From Campylobacter avium LMG 24591 (GTDB taxonomy: Bacteria; Campylobacterota; Campylobacteria; Campylobacterales; Campylobacteraceae): a DNA stretch of 64,000 nt. The notes below the pieces were generated by a model. That model was not told the origin of the DNA. It ran no database searches and saw only the letters and a list, made by a program, of their open reading frames with translations. A program made the translations under genes and the position numbers. This document shows positions 21,211 through 31,549 of the stretch, piece by piece. The stretch's first letter is position 1. Each line of letters starts with the position of its first letter. The stretch is from assembly GCF_002238335.1 (NCBI RefSeq), contig NZ_CP022347.1, positions 558,001 to 622,000 of the forward strand, written 5' to 3'.

Positions 21211-22536
21211 CTAAAATGTATTTTTAAATGTCTTTTTAATGAAAAAAATCGACAAAAAGAATGTTAGCACATTTGAGATAAATAAAGAAGCAAAAACCCC
21301 ATCAAGTCCTAAAAATAATGGCAGGGTATAAAGTCCTAAGATGGGCAAAAAGCAATTTCTACTAAGTGCTATAAGCAAGGAGTGTCCGGGTTTGTTTAGG
21401 GCTGTTAAGAAAGATGAAGTGCTTATATTAAACCAAAGAAAGATGTATATGAAAGCAAAGCTAAGCAAGGCTTCGTTTGCAAGGGTAAAAACTTCTGCTT
21501 CATTTTTATTTATAAAAAGTGCTAGTATGTGTTGATGAAAAAAGTAAATTCCTAAAAAGGAGGAAAAGGACACTATAAAAGATGAGCTAAATAAAAGATT
21601 TAAAATCTTTTTTATCCTGCTTAAGTTTCTAGCACCGAAGTTGTAGCTAAAGGCTGCTTGCATAGAATCGCCTAAGGCTATTATAAGCACTGAGATAAAG
21701 GCGTCTATATAAAGTATGATAGAAAAAACCGCCACCGCATTTACTCCGCCAAGCTCTAAAAGCACAGCATTTGCAAAGCTAACAAAAAGTGCAAAGCTTA
21801 TGGTATTAAAAAACTCGCTGCTGCCATTATAAATTATATTTCTAAAAAGCCTAAAATTCATATATAAGGAGCTAAAATTTAAGCTAAGTTTGCAAAAGAT
21901 AAAGGGCAAAAAGCAAAGCAAGGTGCCTATACTATAGCCTATGCAAGTAGCTAAGGCAGCTCCTAAAAGTCCTAGCTTTAAATGTGCTATAAAGATATAA
22001 ACAAGGCTTATATTTATTATGGTTATTGCTATATTTACGCACATACTATAAAAGGTTTTTGCACAAATTCTTAAGTAATTATCCATAGCAAAGGAAAGCA
22101 TTATAAGGGGTGCAAAGCAGATAAAGACAAAGACATATTCTTTAGCTAAGGCTTTTATCTTAGCACTTATATTTAGCAAGGACAGCAAGAAATCATAACT
22201 TAGGTAAGCAAGCACAGCCAAGCTACAAGCTAAAAGAAAGATAAGCAAAATAGAAGCAGAAAATATCATCTTTGCTCTTTGCCTTTTATCCTGTCCAAGA
22301 TGTATGGAAATTTGCACACTAGAGCCTATAGCTATCATATCAGCTAAGGCAAAGCACATCATTATAAAAGGCATAACAAGCCCCATAGCAGCTAAGGCAT
22401 CGCTTCCTAAGTAAAGCCCTACAAAAATCCCATCTATCACATAATATGAGCAAAGAAAGGCAGCTGAAATTACATTAGGCACACAAAATTTATAAAAAAG
22501 TTTAAACATAGAAGAATTTACAAAAATATCAGACAT
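21211..22536 (-). CDS. MATE-family efflux transporter
   Basis: 441 residues, about twelve membrane spans in two similar halves. The N-terminal half begins as MATE proteins do (FCVPNVISAAFLCSYYVIDG; YLGSDALAAMGLVMPF), and the second half repeats the pattern (GDSMQAAFSYNFGARN). Members export drugs or metabolites in exchange for H+ or Na+. Substrate cannot be told. About 200 bases without genes lie upstream, with an AT-rich promoter region. Confidence 0.88.
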   Translation of the reverse strand: MSDIFVNSSMFKLFYKFCVPNVISAAFLCSYYVIDGIFVGLYLGSDALAAMGLVMPFIMMCFALADMIAIGSSVQISIHLGQDKRQRAKMIFSASILLIFLLACSLAVLAYLSYDFLLSLLNISAKIKALAKEYVFVFICFAPLIMLSFAMDNYLRICAKTFYSMCVNIAITIINISLVYIFIAHLKLGLLGAALATCIGYSIGTLLCFLPFIFCKLSLNFSSLYMNFRLFRNIIYNGSSEFFNTISFALFVSFANAVLLELGGVNAVAVFSIILYIDAFISVLIIALGDSMQAAFSYNFGARNLSRIKKILNLLFSSSFIVSFSSFLGIYFFHQHILALFINKNEAEVFTLANEALLSFAFIYIFLWFNISTSSFLTALNKPGHSLLIALSRNCFLPILGLYTLPLFLGLDGVFASLFISNVLTFFLSIFFIKKTFKNTF

Positions 22537-22708
22537 TTTTTTACCTCAAAATTTTTAAAAAAGGCTTTAAAAAGCAACAGATAAGAAAAAAATTTATAAA
22601 AGGGTAGGGACTTTAATAAAGTGCTTGAGAAGCTAAAATGTAGTGATTATAGTGTAAATTTTTAAAACTCATGGGCTTGATTGTAGCATTTTATACTTAC
22701 AAGAAAAT

Positions 22709-22736
22709 AAATTTGGTGGAATTACCCACCAAATTT
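22709..22736 (-). terminator. Terminator of dcuB
   Basis: AAATTTGGTGG (22709-22719), loop of six, CCACCAAATTT (22726-22736): an 11-pair stem that starts at the dcuB stop codon. Confidence 0.7.
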
Positions 22737-24109
22737 TAAATATAGCCAGCCACTAAGGCTAAAAGATAACCAGCAACGCAAGAGCTAAATACTCCTATTA
22801 GTCCTGGTAAAATAAAGCTGTGATTTATAACAAATTTTCCTATATGTGTAGTTCCTGAGCGGTCAAATTGTATAGTAGCTAGATCGCTTGGATAAGTAGG
22901 AAGTATGTAGTATCCATAGCAAGCCGCTGCAAAGGCTACTATAATGCCCGGCTCAACCCCAATGCCTAAAGCCAAAGGCACGAAAGCCGCTATGGCTGCT
23001 GCTTGAGAATTAACAAATTTTGAGATTAAAAGTAGCATTACAGCATAGGTCCAAGGATGTTCTTGCACCACTCCTCCAAGAGCTGCTTTCATCATAGGAG
23101 TATGCACCTCAAACATAGTATCAGCCATCCAAGAAATTCCAAACACCGCAACAAGTGCTATCATACCGGAGCGGAAAATTTCATTTTTGCCAATCTTACT
23201 TGCATCTACATTTGTAAAGATTAAGAGTAAAGAACCAGCTAAAAGCATAAAAATTTGTATAACAGCTACCATTCCCATAGGCTTGCCATTAAAATGAGGT
23301 CTTAGACTTTCAAAGGCTCCAAGCAAGGCAACCACAGCAATAGCACCTAAAAAGATAAACATAGCAAGCCAGTCTTTATTAGGAAGTCTAACGCCTAGAA
23401 GCGTTTTGTTATCTCCATAGACATATTTTTTAAACTCAGGATCTTTTATCCTTTCTTGGAATTCCTCATCCTTATCAAGGTCTTTGCCTCTAAACCAAGA
23501 ATAAATTCCTACGCATAAAACACCGATTAAAGTGCTAGGAATGGTAATTTTTAGCAAGTCTATATAACCATCAAAACCAGCCAAAGGATGAGCTGCATTT
23601 AAAAGATAAGCAGTTAAAGACACCACAGCCACTGAAACAGGCGAGGCTATAATACCCATTTGAGAAGCCACAGATGAAGCAGCCATAGGACGTTCAGGAC
23701 GAATTCCGTTTTTAATAGCTATATCATAAATAATAGGCATCATGGTATAAACAACATGTCCCGTGCCACAAAGTATGGTAAGTGTGCAGGTTACAAAAGG
23801 AGCTAGGATAGTTAGGAATTTTGGATTTTTCCTTAGAATAAATTCAGCGATTTGTAACATCACATCAAGTCCGCCGCTAGCTTGCAAGGTAGCAGAGGCA
23901 ACAACAACAGCAAGTATGGTAAGCATAACATCAATACTTGGCTTTCCCGGAGCTACCGCAAAACCAAAGGTAAGTATGATAAGTCCTATACCACCTAAAA
24001 GCCCAAGAGCTATACCACCCTTTCTAGCACCATAAAACAGACAGATAAGCACAACGGCAAGTTGTATGCCAAACTGCCAACCTTCACTAAGATTTGTAAG
24101 AAAATCCAT
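22736..24109 (-). CDS. dcuB: Anaerobic C4-dicarboxylate transporter, DcuB type
   Basis: 457 residues, 11-12 membrane spans. Exchanges fumarate, aspartate or malate for succinate, feeding fumarate respiration, important when oxygen is low. Family motifs: [52 protein letters not shown], and [21 protein letters not shown] near the end. [20 protein letters not shown] is closer to DcuB than DcuA as known from E. coli; this subtype call is moderate. Single gene with its own promoter region (24110-24217) and terminator. Confidence 0.9.
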   Translation of the reverse strand: MDFLTNLSEGWQFGIQLAVVLICLFYGARKGGIALGLLGGIGLIILTFGFAVAPGKPSIDVMLTILAVVVASATLQASGGLDVMLQIAEFILRKNPKFLTILAPFVTCTLTILCGTGHVVYTMMPIIYDIAIKNGIRPERPMAASSVASQMGIIASPVSVAVVSLTAYLLNAAHPLAGFDGYIDLLKITIPSTLIGVLCVGIYSWFRGKDLDKDEEFQERIKDPEFKKYVYGDNKTLLGVRLPNKDWLAMFIFLGAIAVVALLGAFESLRPHFNGKPMGMVAVIQIFMLLAGSLLLIFTNVDASKIGKNEIFRSGMIALVAVFGISWMADTMFEVHTPMMKAALGGVVQEHPWTYAVMLLLISKFVNSQAAAIAAFVPLALGIGVEPGIIVAFAAACYGYYILPTYPSDLATIQFDRSGTTHIGKFVINHSFILPGLIGVFSSCVAGYLLALVAGYI

Positions 24110-24217
24110 AGACTCAACCTTTCTTTATAAAAAAAATTAAGCAAGGATTATAGATAAAAAAGAATAAAAATATTATTAAATATTTATTAAATAATATTTA
24201 AATATAAATTTAATTTT

Positions 24218-25087
24218 TCAAGCCAACTTCATAATTTTACACATAAAAAAGCTTTGCGAAAATTCATTTGCTATTATTCTTGCGGTATTTTTTATGTGAG
24301 GGTTTTTAGCGCTTTTTAAAGGATTTGTGTTAAGTTCTAAAAGTTCTAATTTAAATTTAGAGTTCAAGGCGTTTAAAATCACTTCTTCGTTTTCTTCTCT
24401 AGTTACCGTGCAAGTGCTATATACTAAAATTCCGCCTATTTTAAGGGCATTTATGGCAGAATTTAAAAGCTTTTTTTGTAGTTTTGCTAGGCTTTTTATT
24501 TCATTATTTGTTCTTTGAAATTTAAAACCAAGCTTTGAAAATGCAGAGCAAGGTGCGTCAAGTAAAATTTTATCAAAGCTTAAAGGGCATAATTTTCCTA
24601 TATTAAGGGCATTTTTGCAAAATAATTTAGCGTTTTTAACACCGTATTTTTGCAAATTTGTCTTTAGCTTAAAAAAGCGGTTTTTATTTAGCTCGACACA
24701 ACGCAAATCACCTTGATTTTGCATAAAATTTGCTAAATTTATACTCTTGCCACCCGGTGCAGCACACATATCTAAGACTATATCATCTTTGCTTACATCT
24801 AAGTTTTTAGCGCACAGATAAGAGCTATAATTTTGTATGTAAAAAAGCCCCTTAGAAAAAGCCTCACTTTGACTAGCTTTGTGTTTATCCTGTATTTTAT
24901 AAGTAAAATCATCTATTCTTGTGAAAATAATTTCCTCTTTTTGCAAGCTTTGTTCAAGTTCTTTTGCCTCGCATTTAATCTTGTTTAAAAATATACAGGC
25001 TGAATTCGTATCGCAAAAGCTTTTTTCAAGCTCCTTCAACTCACCATCTGTATAAAATTCTTTGATTTTACTTATATCATAAAGCAA
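24218..25087 (-). CDS. RsmB/NOP-family RNA cytosine methyltransferase
   Basis: 289 residues. Forms 5-methylcytosine in RNA with S-adenosylmethionine. Motif I is [31 protein letters not shown] carries one active Cys (motif IV) and [16 protein letters not shown] the other (motif VI). It lacks the N-terminal NusB-like domain of E. coli RsmB, so the target may differ. Start is TTG at 25087 with AAAGGA; it overlaps ruvX by 11 bases. Fourth gene of the leftward set with dprA and ruvX, as in C. jejuni. Confidence 0.88.
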   Translation of the reverse strand: MLYDISKIKEFYTDGELKELEKSFCDTNSACIFLNKIKCEAKELEQSLQKEEIIFTRIDDFTYKIQDKHKASQSEAFSKGLFYIQNYSSYLCAKNLDVSKDDIVLDMCAAPGGKSINLANFMQNQGDLRCVELNKNRFFKLKTNLQKYGVKNAKLFCKNALNIGKLCPLSFDKILLDAPCSAFSKLGFKFQRTNNEIKSLAKLQKKLLNSAINALKIGGILVYSTCTVTREENEEVILNALNSKFKLELLELNTNPLKSAKNPHIKNTARIIANEFSQSFFMCKIMKLA

Positions 25088-25460
25088 AATAATCCTTTAA
25101 AAGCAAATAAGCGGCCAAAGAATCACTCTTGCCATCCTTTTTTTTGGAAGCTTTAGACCTTAAACTAGCAGCGTTTTTGCTAGAAAAACTCTCATCTACA
25201 AATTTAACTTCTTTATCGAAGTCAAGCAAAGACACAAAATGCTTTATTCTAAGGCTCATTTCTTGTTCGCTTGAAAAGCCTTTTGGAATTCCAACGAGCA
25301 AAAAAGAGATGTTGTAATCTTTGATGAGCTGTTTTATATCTTGTGCAGCAGAGTTTCTATTTTTTCTAAATACCGCATCAAGTGGCATGGCGACTGTTTT
25401 GTTTATGCAAAGTGCTACGCCTATCCTTTTTAATCCAACATCCAAGGCCAAAGCATTCAT
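25077..25460 (-). CDS. ruvX: Holliday-junction resolvase-like protein RuvX (YqgF)
   Basis: 127 residues, RNase H fold. [14 protein letters not shown] is the first strand with its catalytic Asp; LVGIPKG and the later [11 protein letters not shown] with Asp-Glu complete the site. The family is linked to 16S rRNA 5-prime processing and junction cutting; which applies here cannot be seen. Overlaps dprA by four bases. Confidence 0.92.
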   Translation of the reverse strand: MNALALDVGLKRIGVALCINKTVAMPLDAVFRKNRNSAAQDIKQLIKDYNISFLLVGIPKGFSSEQEMSLRIKHFVSLLDFDKEVKFVDESFSSKNAASLRSKASKKKDGKSDSLAAYLLLKDYFAL

Positions 25461-26230
25461 ACAAGCACCTTAACAGAGGTTCCGTAAATTTCTATCTTGC
25501 CATTTAGTTCGTATTCATAAAGCAAATCACCAAATTTTTTTAAAATTTTTTCAACCGAGCTTTCTTGCTTGCAAAATTTTATAAACTCATCATCCTCTTT
25601 TTCATCAAGATTGCCAAAGGATGAGGCAAAGGCGTGAAAATCATTTATCAAGCTTGCTTTATTGCTAGCTAGTAATAAATTTGTTCCCTTGCTTTCAAAG
25701 GCTCTTTGAGGCAAAACAAAAAGCTTTTTTTGCATTTGTTCGCACAGTCTAGCACTTTGCATAGAACCGCTTTGTAAATCAGCCTCAGCTATAACAACAG
25801 CTTCGCTAAGTGCTATGATAATGCGGTTTCTTAGCAAAAAATCATAATTTTTAGCTATGTAATCAGGCTCATTTTCGCTTAGTGCAAGGGCGTTTTCGTA
25901 TATGTTTTTTATTATTTTTTCATTGCTTTTTGGATAGATACTATTTAAGCCGTTTGCAAAGACAGCTATGGTGCTTGGCATAGAGCCTATGTGTGCGTTG
26001 ATATCAACTCCTAATGCCCCGCCGCTAACAACAGCCACGCCGACATTTCTCAGCAAAGACGCCAGCTCTTTCACGCAGTTTTTAGTATAAATGCTAGCCT
26101 TTCTTGAGCCAATAATTGCAACCTTTCTTTTTTGCAAAAGCTCTAAATTTCCCTTAAAATACAGCTTTTTAACGGGCTTTTTAAGACTTAGCAATTCTTT
26201 TGGTAAATTAGTAAGTTCCATAAATTTCAC
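25457..26230 (-). CDS. dprA: DNA-processing protein DprA
   Basis: Protects incoming single-stranded DNA during natural transformation and loads RecA. 257 residues with the Rossmann-like core: [23 protein letters not shown], and [23 protein letters not shown]. The C-terminal 60 residues are short, without a clear winged helix. GTG at 26230 or ATG at 26221 may be the start. Fits a naturally competent host and the pseudopilin genes elsewhere in the window. Confidence 0.92.
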   Translation of the reverse strand: MKFMELTNLPKELLSLKKPVKKLYFKGNLELLQKRKVAIIGSRKASIYTKNCVKELASLLRNVGVAVVSGGALGVDINAHIGSMPSTIAVFANGLNSIYPKSNEKIIKNIYENALALSENEPDYIAKNYDFLLRNRIIIALSEAVVIAEADLQSGSMQSARLCEQMQKKLFVLPQRAFESKGTNLLLASNKASLINDFHAFASSFGNLDEKEDDEFIKFCKQESSVEKILKKFGDLLYEYELNGKIEIYGTSVKVLV

Positions 26231-27329
26231 TTAAATACACTAGTTTTACCTCATTTAATACATCTTTGCTTTGCATTAAGGCTTTAAAGGTGTTTTTCTT
26301 TGGGTGTGCAATGGCTATGGCAAAGCCGTTTTTCTTGGCTAAATTCACAGCTTTTTTTATCTGTTTTTTTATGTAGTTAATATCATCGTAATTGTCTAAA
26401 AATATATCTCTTTTTATATAAGTTTGATTAAAATCCCTTGCCACGGTCCTAACCTTGCTTGAATTTGTAGTTAAAGAATCAACAAAGATTAAATCAAAAT
26501 TATCTAAGGCTAAAAATAGCTTTCTCATAGCGTTTGCATCGCTTGTAAATAAACTTCCCGTGTGGTTGTTTATAAATTTCAAGTCTTTAAAATCATTTTT
26601 TATACTTTGTATTTTTGCACTAATTTGTTCTTGGCTTTGATGGGGTTTTAGGGTTTGAATTTCCTCGTTTTTGAAATTTAAGGCAGCCAAGGGCAAATGC
26701 ACCATAAAAAAGTCAAATTCTTTGGCGTAAATATGTGTGTTTGGGTGATTTTTATCTCTTGGAAAAAATGAAGGATTTAGCTTTAAGCCCGTATTTTTAA
26801 GGGCTTTTACCTGTTCTTTTGATGACATATCGTCTATTATTATGGCTAATCTTGCTTGTTTATCCGCTTTAAAATATGTGCTTTTTTTATTTTTATTAAA
26901 AATTACACTTGAGTTAAATTCAATACTTGTGGTGTTTTTTTCAGAGCTTAAATTTCTATCACTTAAATTTATATCTTTTATATCATCACTTAAATTTGTA
27001 TCCTTTGCTTTGCTGCTTAAATTTACATCTTGTATTTTAGGCTCTAGTATGCTTTGCTTTTTCTCCTCTTTTAAAGCTTCTTTTACCTTTTCTTGCTCTT
27101 TTACAAAAAAATCATCTTGCAAATGCGTATCTTCCACGCTATCATCGTAGTCGGCAAATAAGCCTTTTTTTAGCTTAGTGGTATTTACCTCGCTTTTGAT
27201 ATTTGCTGTGCTTTTGTTTATTTCTAGGGCTTTTGTATCGACTACTTCATTTTCTTGCCTTAGAAAAATCAAGCCAAAAAGTAGCATTAAAAGTGCAAGA
27301 GATAAAACAATGAGTAAAAATTTTTTCAT
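26208..27329 (-). CDS. Divergent polysaccharide deacetylase family protein (YibQ-like)
   Basis: 373 residues from ATG at 27329. An N-terminal membrane anchor (FLLIVLSLALLMLLFGLIFL) is followed by a charged linker with a DxNLS repeat (KDTNLS, KDINLS, DRNLS, about 100-130) and a C-terminal domain of about 230 residues with RLAIIIDDM, FINNHTGSLFTSD and AIAIAHPKK, the motifs of the DUF610/YibQ group. Periplasmic, possibly acting on cell-wall glycans. Overlaps dprA by some 20 bases; same neighbour in C. jejuni. Confidence 0.8.
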   Translation of the reverse strand: MKKFLLIVLSLALLMLLFGLIFLRQENEVVDTKALEINKSTANIKSEVNTTKLKKGLFADYDDSVEDTHLQDDFFVKEQEKVKEALKEEKKQSILEPKIQDVNLSSKAKDTNLSDDIKDINLSDRNLSSEKNTTSIEFNSSVIFNKNKKSTYFKADKQARLAIIIDDMSSKEQVKALKNTGLKLNPSFFPRDKNHPNTHIYAKEFDFFMVHLPLAALNFKNEEIQTLKPHQSQEQISAKIQSIKNDFKDLKFINNHTGSLFTSDANAMRKLFLALDNFDLIFVDSLTTNSSKVRTVARDFNQTYIKRDIFLDNYDDINYIKKQIKKAVNLAKKNGFAIAIAHPKKNTFKALMQSKDVLNEVKLVYLSEIYGTY

Positions 27330-27410
27330 AATCAAATTTAACTTTCTTTAGACTAAATTCTAATTATAGCAAAGTTTTTTGGTTATAATTTTTAAGCTTA
27401 AAGGAAAAAA

Positions 27411-29342
27411 GTGAAAGAATTTTTAACTTCTTTAAATTACGGTCTATCTTGCGATAAAATCAAGCCAAATTTCAAGGCACTTAGCAGGGAGCTTTTAAAT
27501 TTATCAGTAGTAAAACTTTACAAAAATAAATTATACCTAAACAACGGCTTTGTCTTTGGAAAAATGGACATTTCAAGCAAGGGTGTGGGCTTTTTACAAA
27601 GTTTTGACGAGAAGCATAAAGTTGATTTTTTGATAGAAAATAAGGACTTAAACGGGGCAAACTATGGGGATTTCGTAGTTTGTAAGATTATAAAATCAAG
27701 GAAAAAAAGAGCCTGCGCTAAGGTTTTATTGGTTCTTAAAAGAGCTTCTAAAACATCTTTGCTCATAACCAAAGCCTTTGGTAAAAATGTTTTAGCAATA
27801 AATTTAAAAACAGGCTTAACCGTGCCTGTAAAAGCTAGCGCGAAGTCTTTAAAAGCCCTGCCGCTTGGCACTGTGCTAAGGGCTGAAAATGAGAATAACG
27901 AAATAATAGAAGTTGTAGGCCATATAGACGATGAGATGATAGATGAGAAAATTTCTTTAGCACTGTTTGATAAAAACGATGAATTTTCAGAGCAATGCCT
28001 AAGTGAAGCCAAGGCAAATGGTGATTTTGTAGATATATCCATGTATGAAAATAGAAAAGACTTAAGAAATCTTAACTTTTGCACAATAGACCCAATAGAT
28101 GCTAAGGATTTTGACGATGCGATATTTTATGATGCCAAGAAAAGAGAGTTATTTGTAGCAATTGCTGATGTAAGCGAGTATGTTTATGCCTACAGTGCAC
28201 TTGATAAAGAGGCTTTGCACAGAGGATTTTCCATATATTTTCCGCATAAAGCAGTTCCAATGCTGCCTCGAGTTTTAAGCGAAAATATCTGCTCTTTAAA
28301 GCCAAATGAGGATAGACTAGCCTTTGTTTTTAAGATAAGTTTTGATGAAAATTTCACCGTTTTAAATGAGGAACTTTTTGAGGCTGTTATAAATTCTAAA
28401 AGAAGGTTTAATTATGACGAGCTCGATGTTTTTTTAGAACAAGGCGGCGATTTAAATGCTTGCAATTGGCTTTATGAACTTTATGAGCTTACTAAAATTA
28501 CTAGAAAACAAAGACTTTTAAATGCTTTTGAATTTAGAACAAAGGAGCTAAGATTAGGGCTTGATGAGAAGCATAATATAATCTCAACTCGTTATGAAAG
28601 TGATACTGCTTCGCATAATTTGGTGGAAGACTGTATGCTTTTTGCAAATAAAGCAGCCGCAAAGCTCATCAATGTAGGTGTTTTTAGAAATCACGGTGCT
28701 ATGGATGTTGCTAAGATGAAAAAGCTAGCACTTCAGCTAATTAGCATAGGCATAGATGTGAAAGTAAAGACAAATTTAAGAGAGTATATAAAAGATGTGC
28801 AAAGTTTGGCTGCTGAGTTAAATTTAAGAGATGAGGTCGATAAACTGATAATAAAGGCGCAAAAAAAGGCTGTTTATGCGAGCGAAAATGAGGGGCATTT
28901 TGGGCTTGGCTTTGAGAAATATACGCATTTTACAAGCCCTATAAGGAGGTATTCTGATTTATTGCTTCATAGGCTTTTAAAGGCGAAATTAAAAAATGAT
29001 GAAAAGCTTTTTTCTTATTTATTGTTAGATATAAAAAGTACCTGCGAGAATTTAAGCATTTTAGAAAGAGAAGCTGATAAAGTCGCGCTTGATTTTATGG
29101 ATAGAAAATTTGCTAGATGGGCTAAGAAAAATATCGGCAAAGAAGTTAGGGCTGTGGTAAGCGAAGTATCTAATATCTGTGTAGCAAAGCTAGATGATGA
29201 GCTTAAAGGGGCTAATCTTTATCTTAGAGAAAATAAGCTAGCTTTGTTTGAGAAAATCCTTGTTCAAATAGTTGATGTGGATATAATTTATGCTAAAATT
29301 TTTGTTAAATTTGTAAAAAGATTAGAGGTTGAAAATGTATAG
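27411..29342 (+). CDS. rnr: RNase R family exoribonuclease
   Basis: 643 residues. 3-prime to 5-prime exoribonuclease that degrades structured RNA. The RNB domain shows CTIDPIDAKDFDDAIFY with the metal-binding Asp cluster, then HYTHFTSPIRRYSDLLLHR-like sequence (YTHFTSPIRRYSDL). A cold-shock domain comes first and a reduced S1 domain last; the protein is shorter than E. coli RNase R (about 810). Start is GTG at 27411 with AAGG. It overlaps holA by eight bases; a two-gene unit. Confidence 0.93.
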   Translation: MKEFLTSLNYGLSCDKIKPNFKALSRELLNLSVVKLYKNKLYLNNGFVFGKMDISSKGVGFLQSFDEKHKVDFLIENKDLNGANYGDFVVCKIIKSRKKRACAKVLLVLKRASKTSLLITKAFGKNVLAINLKTGLTVPVKASAKSLKALPLGTVLRAENENNEIIEVVGHIDDEMIDEKISLALFDKNDEFSEQCLSEAKANGDFVDISMYENRKDLRNLNFCTIDPIDAKDFDDAIFYDAKKRELFVAIADVSEYVYAYSALDKEALHRGFSIYFPHKAVPMLPRVLSENICSLKPNEDRLAFVFKISFDENFTVLNEELFEAVINSKRRFNYDELDVFLEQGGDLNACNWLYELYELTKITRKQRLLNAFEFRTKELRLGLDEKHNIISTRYESDTASHNLVEDCMLFANKAAAKLINVGVFRNHGAMDVAKMKKLALQLISIGIDVKVKTNLREYIKDVQSLAAELNLRDEVDKLIIKAQKKAVYASENEGHFGLGFEKYTHFTSPIRRYSDLLLHRLLKAKLKNDEKLFSYLLLDIKSTCENLSILEREADKVALDFMDRKFARWAKKNIGKEVRAVVSEVSNICVAKLDDELKGANLYLRENKLALFEKILVQIVDVDIIYAKIFVKFVKRLEVENV

Positions 29343-30300
29343 AAAGGACTTGCAAAGGCTTTTAAGCACTTCGTATTTTCCAAATTTTTTTGCTCTTTAT
29401 GGGATTTGTAATTTTCAAATAGAACTTTTTGCAGATTTTATAAAAAGAAAATTTAATGCTGAGGAAAAATTAGTTTTATATTTTGATGAGTATAACTTCC
29501 AAAAGGCTGTGAATTACTTAGACCATAGCTCCTTATTTAGCGAGAAAAAGCTACTTGAACTCAAGGTAAATAAAAAAATTCCAAAAAAAGAGCTTGAAAA
29601 ATTCATATCCTTATGTAAGCAAGATAAGGACAAATTTTTTCTTTTAGAATTTTATGATGAATCTTCTAAGCAAAGCGAGCTTGAGACGGTTTTTGAAAAT
29701 AATTTTGCTAGATTTTTCAAAGCAGCTAACGCAAAAGAGGGGGTCGAGCTTTTAAGCCTTAAGGCTAATGAATTAAATATCAAAGCTACCCAAAATGCCT
29801 TATATTTGCTTTATGAAAACTTCGATGAAAATTTGTATCTTTGTGCTAGTGAGCTCAATAAATTTAAAGGCTTAAGCATAAATGAAGAAAGTATCAAACA
29901 ATACTGTTTTAGCTTAGCCGTACTTGGCTTTGATAGTTTTTTTGATAAAATTTTAAAGGCTGAGGATATTAGAAATGATTTGGATAAAATTTTAGAAAAT
30001 TTCAATGAAATATCCTTGCTTTCGTCTTTGAGTGCAAATTTTTACAGACTTTTTAAGATAGTTTTATATGCTAAGATAAATGGCAAGGTTGATTTAAAGG
30101 ACTTGCTGGGGTATTTGCCTCCAAGTACTGTTGCTTCTAAGCTTCAAAATCAAGCTTTTGCCATAAGTTTAAAGCAGTACAAAAGCATTTTTTTCTTACT
30201 TTTAAATAGCGAGTACGAGCTAAAAACAAATTCCAAGCTAAGCAAGAAAGAATTTCTAATCTCTATGTTTTTAGACCTTTCGCGTATATTGAAAGCTTAA
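29335..30300 (+). CDS. holA: DNA polymerase III delta subunit
   Basis: 321 residues from ATG at 29335, with GAGG inside the end of rnr. Subunit of the clamp loader; opens the beta ring. Diverged sequence, but FFALYGICNFQIELFADFIK, LLELKVNKKIPKKELE-type strand, and the C-terminal LSANFYRLFKIVLYAKI (collar domain) match the family, and the rnr-holA pair is conserved in Campylobacter. Confidence 0.85.
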   Translation: MYRKDLQRLLSTSYFPNFFALYGICNFQIELFADFIKRKFNAEEKLVLYFDEYNFQKAVNYLDHSSLFSEKKLLELKVNKKIPKKELEKFISLCKQDKDKFFLLEFYDESSKQSELETVFENNFARFFKAANAKEGVELLSLKANELNIKATQNALYLLYENFDENLYLCASELNKFKGLSINEESIKQYCFSLAVLGFDSFFDKILKAEDIRNDLDKILENFNEISLLSSLSANFYRLFKIVLYAKINGKVDLKDLLGYLPPSTVASKLQNQAFAISLKQYKSIFFLLLNSEYELKTNSKLSKKEFLISMFLDLSRILKA

Positions 30301-30373
30301 TTTAAAGAAAATTAGATACAATTTGCCTTTCCTTGCTCATAATTTATGGGCTTAATATCCACAAGGAGAATGT

Positions 30374-30745
30374 ATGAGACATTATGAGGTTTTGTTTATA
30401 CTCAAGCCTACTCTTACTGAAGAGGAGGTTGAGGCTAGGTTGAATTTCGTAAAAGAAGTTCTTACTAAAAATGGTGCTAGCATTGCTACCGTTGTTCCTA
30501 TGGGAACTAGAAAGCTAGCTTATGCTATTAAAAAATACGAAAGAGGCACTTATTTTGTTATTTATTTTCAAGCTGAGCCTAGCTTGATTGCTGAACTTGA
30601 GAGAATTCTTAGGATAAATGAAGATATTATAAGATTCTTGATTGTTAAGTATGAAAATAAAAAAGAAATAGTAGCTTGGGAAAAGTTAAGTCAAGGCATT
30701 AAGCAGTCTAAGAAAGAGATAAAAGCTTCGCCTAACATCGAGTAA
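30374..30745 (+). CDS. rpsF: 30S ribosomal protein S6
   Basis: 123 residues, S6 ferredoxin-like fold: [20 protein letters not shown] and [20 protein letters not shown]. Binds S18 and 16S rRNA in the platform. First gene of rpsF-ssb-rpsR, with a strong AAGGAG. The 70-base leader has a GATACAAT-type -10 at about 30313; I see no clear S6-S18 binding motif in it. Confidence 0.97.
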   Translation: MRHYEVLFILKPTLTEEEVEARLNFVKEVLTKNGASIATVVPMGTRKLAYAIKKYERGTYFVIYFQAEPSLIAELERILRINEDIIRFLIVKYENKKEIVAWEKLSQGIKQSKKEIKASPNIE

Positions 30746-30757
30746 AAGGCTTAATTT

Positions 30758-31246
30758 ATGTTTAACAAGGTTATTTTGGTAGGAAATTTAACTAGAGATA
30801 TAGAGATGCGTTACGCACCCTCAGGAGCTGCCATCGGCTCTTGTGCTATAGCTGTAACCAGGAGATTTTCTGGTTCTAGCGGGGAAAAAAGAGAGGAAAC
30901 TTGTTTCATAGATATAAGTTTTTTTGGCAGAACTGCTGAGATAGCAAATCAATACCTATCAAAGGGTTCTAAAATTCTAGTAGAGGGTCGTTTGAGATTT
31001 GAGCAATGGAATGACCAAAATGGACAGCCTCGCTCAAAGCACAGCGTAGCCGTTGAAAGTATGGAGATGTTGGGTTCTACATTGAATTCAAACCAAAAAT
31101 CTTTACAAAGCTCAAATCCATACCAACAAAATACATACGCAGACAATGCTAGACCGTATCAAAATAACAGTTATCAAGAAGAAAAGATAAAAGAAATAGA
31201 CATCAGTGAATTTGACGCTGATGACAAAAACGAATTACCATTTTAA
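30758..31246 (+). CDS. ssb: Single-stranded DNA-binding protein
   Basis: 162 residues. OB fold in the first 105 (NKVILVGNLTRDIEMRYAPS), a flexible Gln/Asn/Tyr linker, and the acidic tip DADDKNELPF that binds partner proteins such as PriA and RecG (both in this window). Between two ribosomal genes, as in many bacteria, so its level follows growth. Confidence 0.97.
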   Translation: MFNKVILVGNLTRDIEMRYAPSGAAIGSCAIAVTRRFSGSSGEKREETCFIDISFFGRTAEIANQYLSKGSKILVEGRLRFEQWNDQNGQPRSKHSVAVESMEMLGSTLNSNQKSLQSSNPYQQNTYADNARPYQNNSYQEEKIKEIDISEFDADDKNELPF

Positions 31247-31258
31247 AAAGGAAAAAAT

Positions 31259-31513
31259 ATGGCTGAAAAAAAGAAATATTCAAGAAGATATTGCAAATAC
31301 AGTGAAGCTAAGGTTGAATTCATAGACTATAAAGATACAGCTATGCTTAAGCACGCACTTTCTGAAAGATTTAAGATAATGCCTCGTCGCTTAACAGGCA
31401 CAAGCAAAAAGTATCAAGAAATGGTTGAGGTTGCTATAAAAAGAGCAAGACATGTAGCCTTGATACCTTACATCGTAGATAGAAAAAAAGTAGTTTCTTC
31501 AAATTCTTTTTAA
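31259..31513 (+). CDS. rpsR: 30S ribosomal protein S18
   Basis: 84 residues with the S18 core: [20 protein letters not shown] and [20 protein letters not shown]. Binds S6 in the small subunit. Last gene of the operon; a hairpin shared with fliP follows. Confidence 0.97.
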   Translation: MAEKKKYSRRYCKYSEAKVEFIDYKDTAMLKHALSERFKIMPRRLTGTSKKYQEMVEVAIKRARHVALIPYIVDRKKVVSSNSF

Positions 31514-31520
31514 GGATTTT

Positions 31521-31549
31521 TACCTGCTCTAAATTTGCTAGAGTAGGTA
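31521..31549. terminator. Two-way terminator between rpsR and fliP
   Basis: TACCTGCTCTA (31521-31531) and TAGAGTAGGTA (31539-31549) pair over 11 positions with one G-T. The right arm is inside the last codons of fliP. Confidence 0.6.
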
